DNA from: Curvibacter sp. GWA2_63_95
Lineage (GTDB): Bacteria; Pseudomonadota; Gammaproteobacteria; Burkholderiales; Burkholderiaceae_C
DNA: 50,969 nt
Direction of reading: 5' to 3'
Assembly (NCBI GenBank): GCA_001795455.1
Contig: MGPB01000032.1
Span: forward strand, 1-50,969
Position numbers and translations under genes: made by a program. Below the pieces are notes generated by a model, which saw only the letters and a list, made by a program, of their open reading frames with translations, was not told the DNA's origin and made no database searches. Below are positions 49,747 through 50,969 of the stretch, in pieces. Numbering within the stretch: the stretch's first letter is position 1; each line of letters opens with the position of its first letter.

Positions 49747-49805
49747 CATCATATCGGCCTCCAGCGCTTATGGAATATGCGCGAGCAGCTACTGTTTTGA
49801 TAGTG
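49747..49805 (+). repeat. Interspersed 60-bp repeat, copy I
   Basis: It reads CTTATGGAATATGCGCGAGC, then AGCTACTGTTTTGATAGTG. It forms the last codons and TAG stop of the glycosyltransferase gene and is nearly identical to copy C. Confidence 0.8.
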
Positions 49806-50969
49806 CAGCGAGGTGGCTGGCGGTGCGCTCGGTTGGCCCCATAACGGCCAGATCGGCCAGCAGCTGGGTGCGTTCTGCCCGGCGCAGCGGCCGCAAGCCA
49901 GCCGCCACCCACTGCGCACGCTCCAGGTTGATGTTGCCGCGCGCCTTCCAGCGCTGGGCTTCCAGGGCGGGGTTGTGCAGCATGGCGGCCAGCCAGACGG
50001 CCTGGGCAGCGGTGAGCTGGTCGGCGCGTTTGCCAAAGTAGGTGTGGGCCGCGGCCTGGGCGCCGCACACGGTGGCACCCCAGGGTGCGTGGCTCAGGTA
50101 GAGCTGCAGAATGCGGGCCTTGCCCAAGGTCTGCTCCATCTCCACCGCATAAAGCAGTTCGCGCAGCTTGCGCACGGGGGAGCGTACGCCGCCCGTGACC
50201 AGCAGTTTGGCCACTTGCTGTGACAGCGTGCTGGCGCCGCGCAAGGTGGCGTCTTCGGCCTGGTTGCTGCGCAGGGCTTTGCTCATCTCCACCAGGTCGT
50301 AGCCAGGGTGTTCATAAAAGCGTTGGTCTTCGGCGGCCAGCACGGCGTGGGCCAGCAGGCTGTCGTTACGCACATGGGCTCGCACCATGACGGCGGGCAG
50401 GCCGCGGCTGCACTGGCTTTGGGCTTGTGCCCAGGCTTCAGTGCCCAGGCCGCTGACGGCCATGCCGTCCAGCCGTGGCTGCACGCGGAGTTGTTTGCTG
50501 GGCAGCTCCAGCGTTGCCTTCAGCGCAAACGTGCCGTCGATCTGCGCGGTGGCGACCTCGGGGATGGCGCTGGCGAACAGGGCGTAGCCATTGGCCACCG
50601 GGGTACTGGGCACAGCAATGTGCAGCGTGATGCCGGTGGGGCGCAGCGTGCCATGCCAAGTGGCGGTGACGGCACCGCTCTGCAGCGTGCCGCGTAGCTC
50701 GGTGGCGTTGCGGCGCACGGTCATGCGCGCGTCTTGCAGGCGGATCGGTTCACCGCCCCAGCTGCTGCTGCGTAGCGTGCAGGGCTGGCAGTGCAGCTGG
50801 AGTTGCTGGCTGGCCTCGTCCCACGCCAGCCGCACTTGGCCCAGGCGTGTGGGCAGGGTGTGGCCGTGCAGCTGCCTTGCAATCCACGGGGTGCTGCCCC
50901 ATTGCACCAATGCAGCCACACCCACGTCCATCTTCAGCGGGCCCACGCGCAGCGTGGTGGCCCAGTCGC
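49789..50969 (-). CDS. Biosynthetic peptidoglycan transglycosylase family protein (5-prime partial)
   Basis: At least 393 residues are in the window; the frame stays open to the right edge, so the N-terminus is missing. The C-terminal half is a GT51 glycosyltransferase: AAEDQRFYEHPGYD with the catalytic Glu, RGASTLSQQVAKLL, KLRELLYAVEMEQTLGKARILQLYLS and AAHTYFGKRADQLTAAQAVWLAAML. There is no transpeptidase domain. The N-terminal 180 residues resemble no well-known domain. A GTG at 50946 exists, but upstream codons are in frame. Its C-terminal ALSKQ comes from repeat copy I. Confidence 0.85.
   Translation of the reverse strand, partial: DWATTLRVGPLKMDVGVAALVQWGSTPWIARQLHGHTLPTRLGQVRLAWDEASQQLQLHCQPCTLRSSSWGGEPIRLQDARMTVRRNATELRGTLQSGAVTATWHGTLRPTGITLHIAVPSTPVANGYALFASAIPEVATAQIDGTFALKATLELPSKQLRVQPRLDGMAVSGLGTEAWAQAQSQCSRGLPAVMVRAHVRNDSLLAHAVLAAEDQRFYEHPGYDLVEMSKALRSNQAEDATLRGASTLSQQVAKLLVTGGVRSPVRKLRELLYAVEMEQTLGKARILQLYLSHAPWGATVCGAQAAAHTYFGKRADQLTAAQAVWLAAMLHNPALEAQRWKARGNINLERAQWVAAGLRPLRRAERTQLLADLAVMGPTERTASHLAALSKQ

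Noticed and set aside
1..50969. tRNA, rRNA, CRISPR and insertion sequences
   Set aside because: I saw no tRNA T-loop/acceptor pattern, rRNA segment, regular spacer array or transposase frame. A tRNAscan or Infernal run would settle the RNA part.

Overview
The window is about 51 kb of GC-rich, gene-dense bacterial chromosome. The gene content points to a betaproteobacterium of the order Burkholderiales, most like the Comamonadaceae (Rhodoferax/Acidovorax/Polaromonas type). The evidence is the mnmG-rsmG-parA-parB block, minCDE, NnrU, DUF2788 and DUF2189 proteins, RdgC, a PduO-type adenosyltransferase and many Liv-type ABC systems. Genus and species cannot be fixed from the sequence alone. I found no rRNA, tRNA, CRISPR array, transposase or phage gene.

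Layout. At 1-10.9 kb there are mixed housekeeping and transport genes: an orphan Liv-type binding protein, a TetR regulator divergent from a sterol-desaturase/EamA-transporter pair with a palindromic operator between them, a hotdog thioesterase, a cobalamin adenosyltransferase, a D-lactate/glycolate-type FAD oxidase, an amino-acid ABC pair with no ATPase gene, and a membrane methyltransferase coupled to a degenerate HD-GYP protein. At 10.9-18.3 kb lies the leftward mnmG / two small genes / rsmG / lysE / parA / hydrolase / parB block, with four parS sites. At 18.7-30 kb there is a flavin reductase, then a catabolic island: a leftward Liv-type ABC operon ending in an aldehyde dehydrogenase, divergent from an AraC regulator that is followed by a class II aldolase, a GMC oxidoreductase and a glutathione transferase. 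At 30-34.7 kb come an Lrp regulator, an NRDE protein, a metallophosphoesterase and minCDE. At 34.67-35.08 kb is an AT-rich gene-free stretch with DnaA boxes and a TAG-triplet run that resembles a replication origin. At 35-42.8 kb are a hydrolase, a diguanylate cyclase, NnrU, small membrane proteins, a cysteine-less glutaredoxin-like protein, a Spy-like chaperone, RdgC, a dienelactone hydrolase and a glycine-zipper protein. At 42.9-48.6 kb is a polyamine-type ABC operon ending in a GntR regulator and a racemase-like protein, headed by a double GntR-type operator. At 48.8-51 kb are DUF2892, a Crp/Fnr regulator and a truncated peptidoglycan glycosyltransferase.

Two repeat families stand out. The first is a roughly 60-bp interspersed repeat with nine copies, all close to gene 3-prime ends and several supplying stop codons. 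The second is a set of four larger elements arranged as two inverted pairs on either side of the mnmG-rsmG block. Each has conserved linker sequences and an inner and an outer stem whose sequences differ between copies while pairing is kept, which suggests selection for a folded RNA or single-stranded DNA. This second family is the best candidate here for something undescribed.

The parABS sites, the ParA/ParB genes, the min operon and the origin-like stretch lie within 25 kb. Leftward genes to the left and rightward genes to the right of about 34.8 kb agree with an origin-proximal position, but no dnaA gene is in the window.
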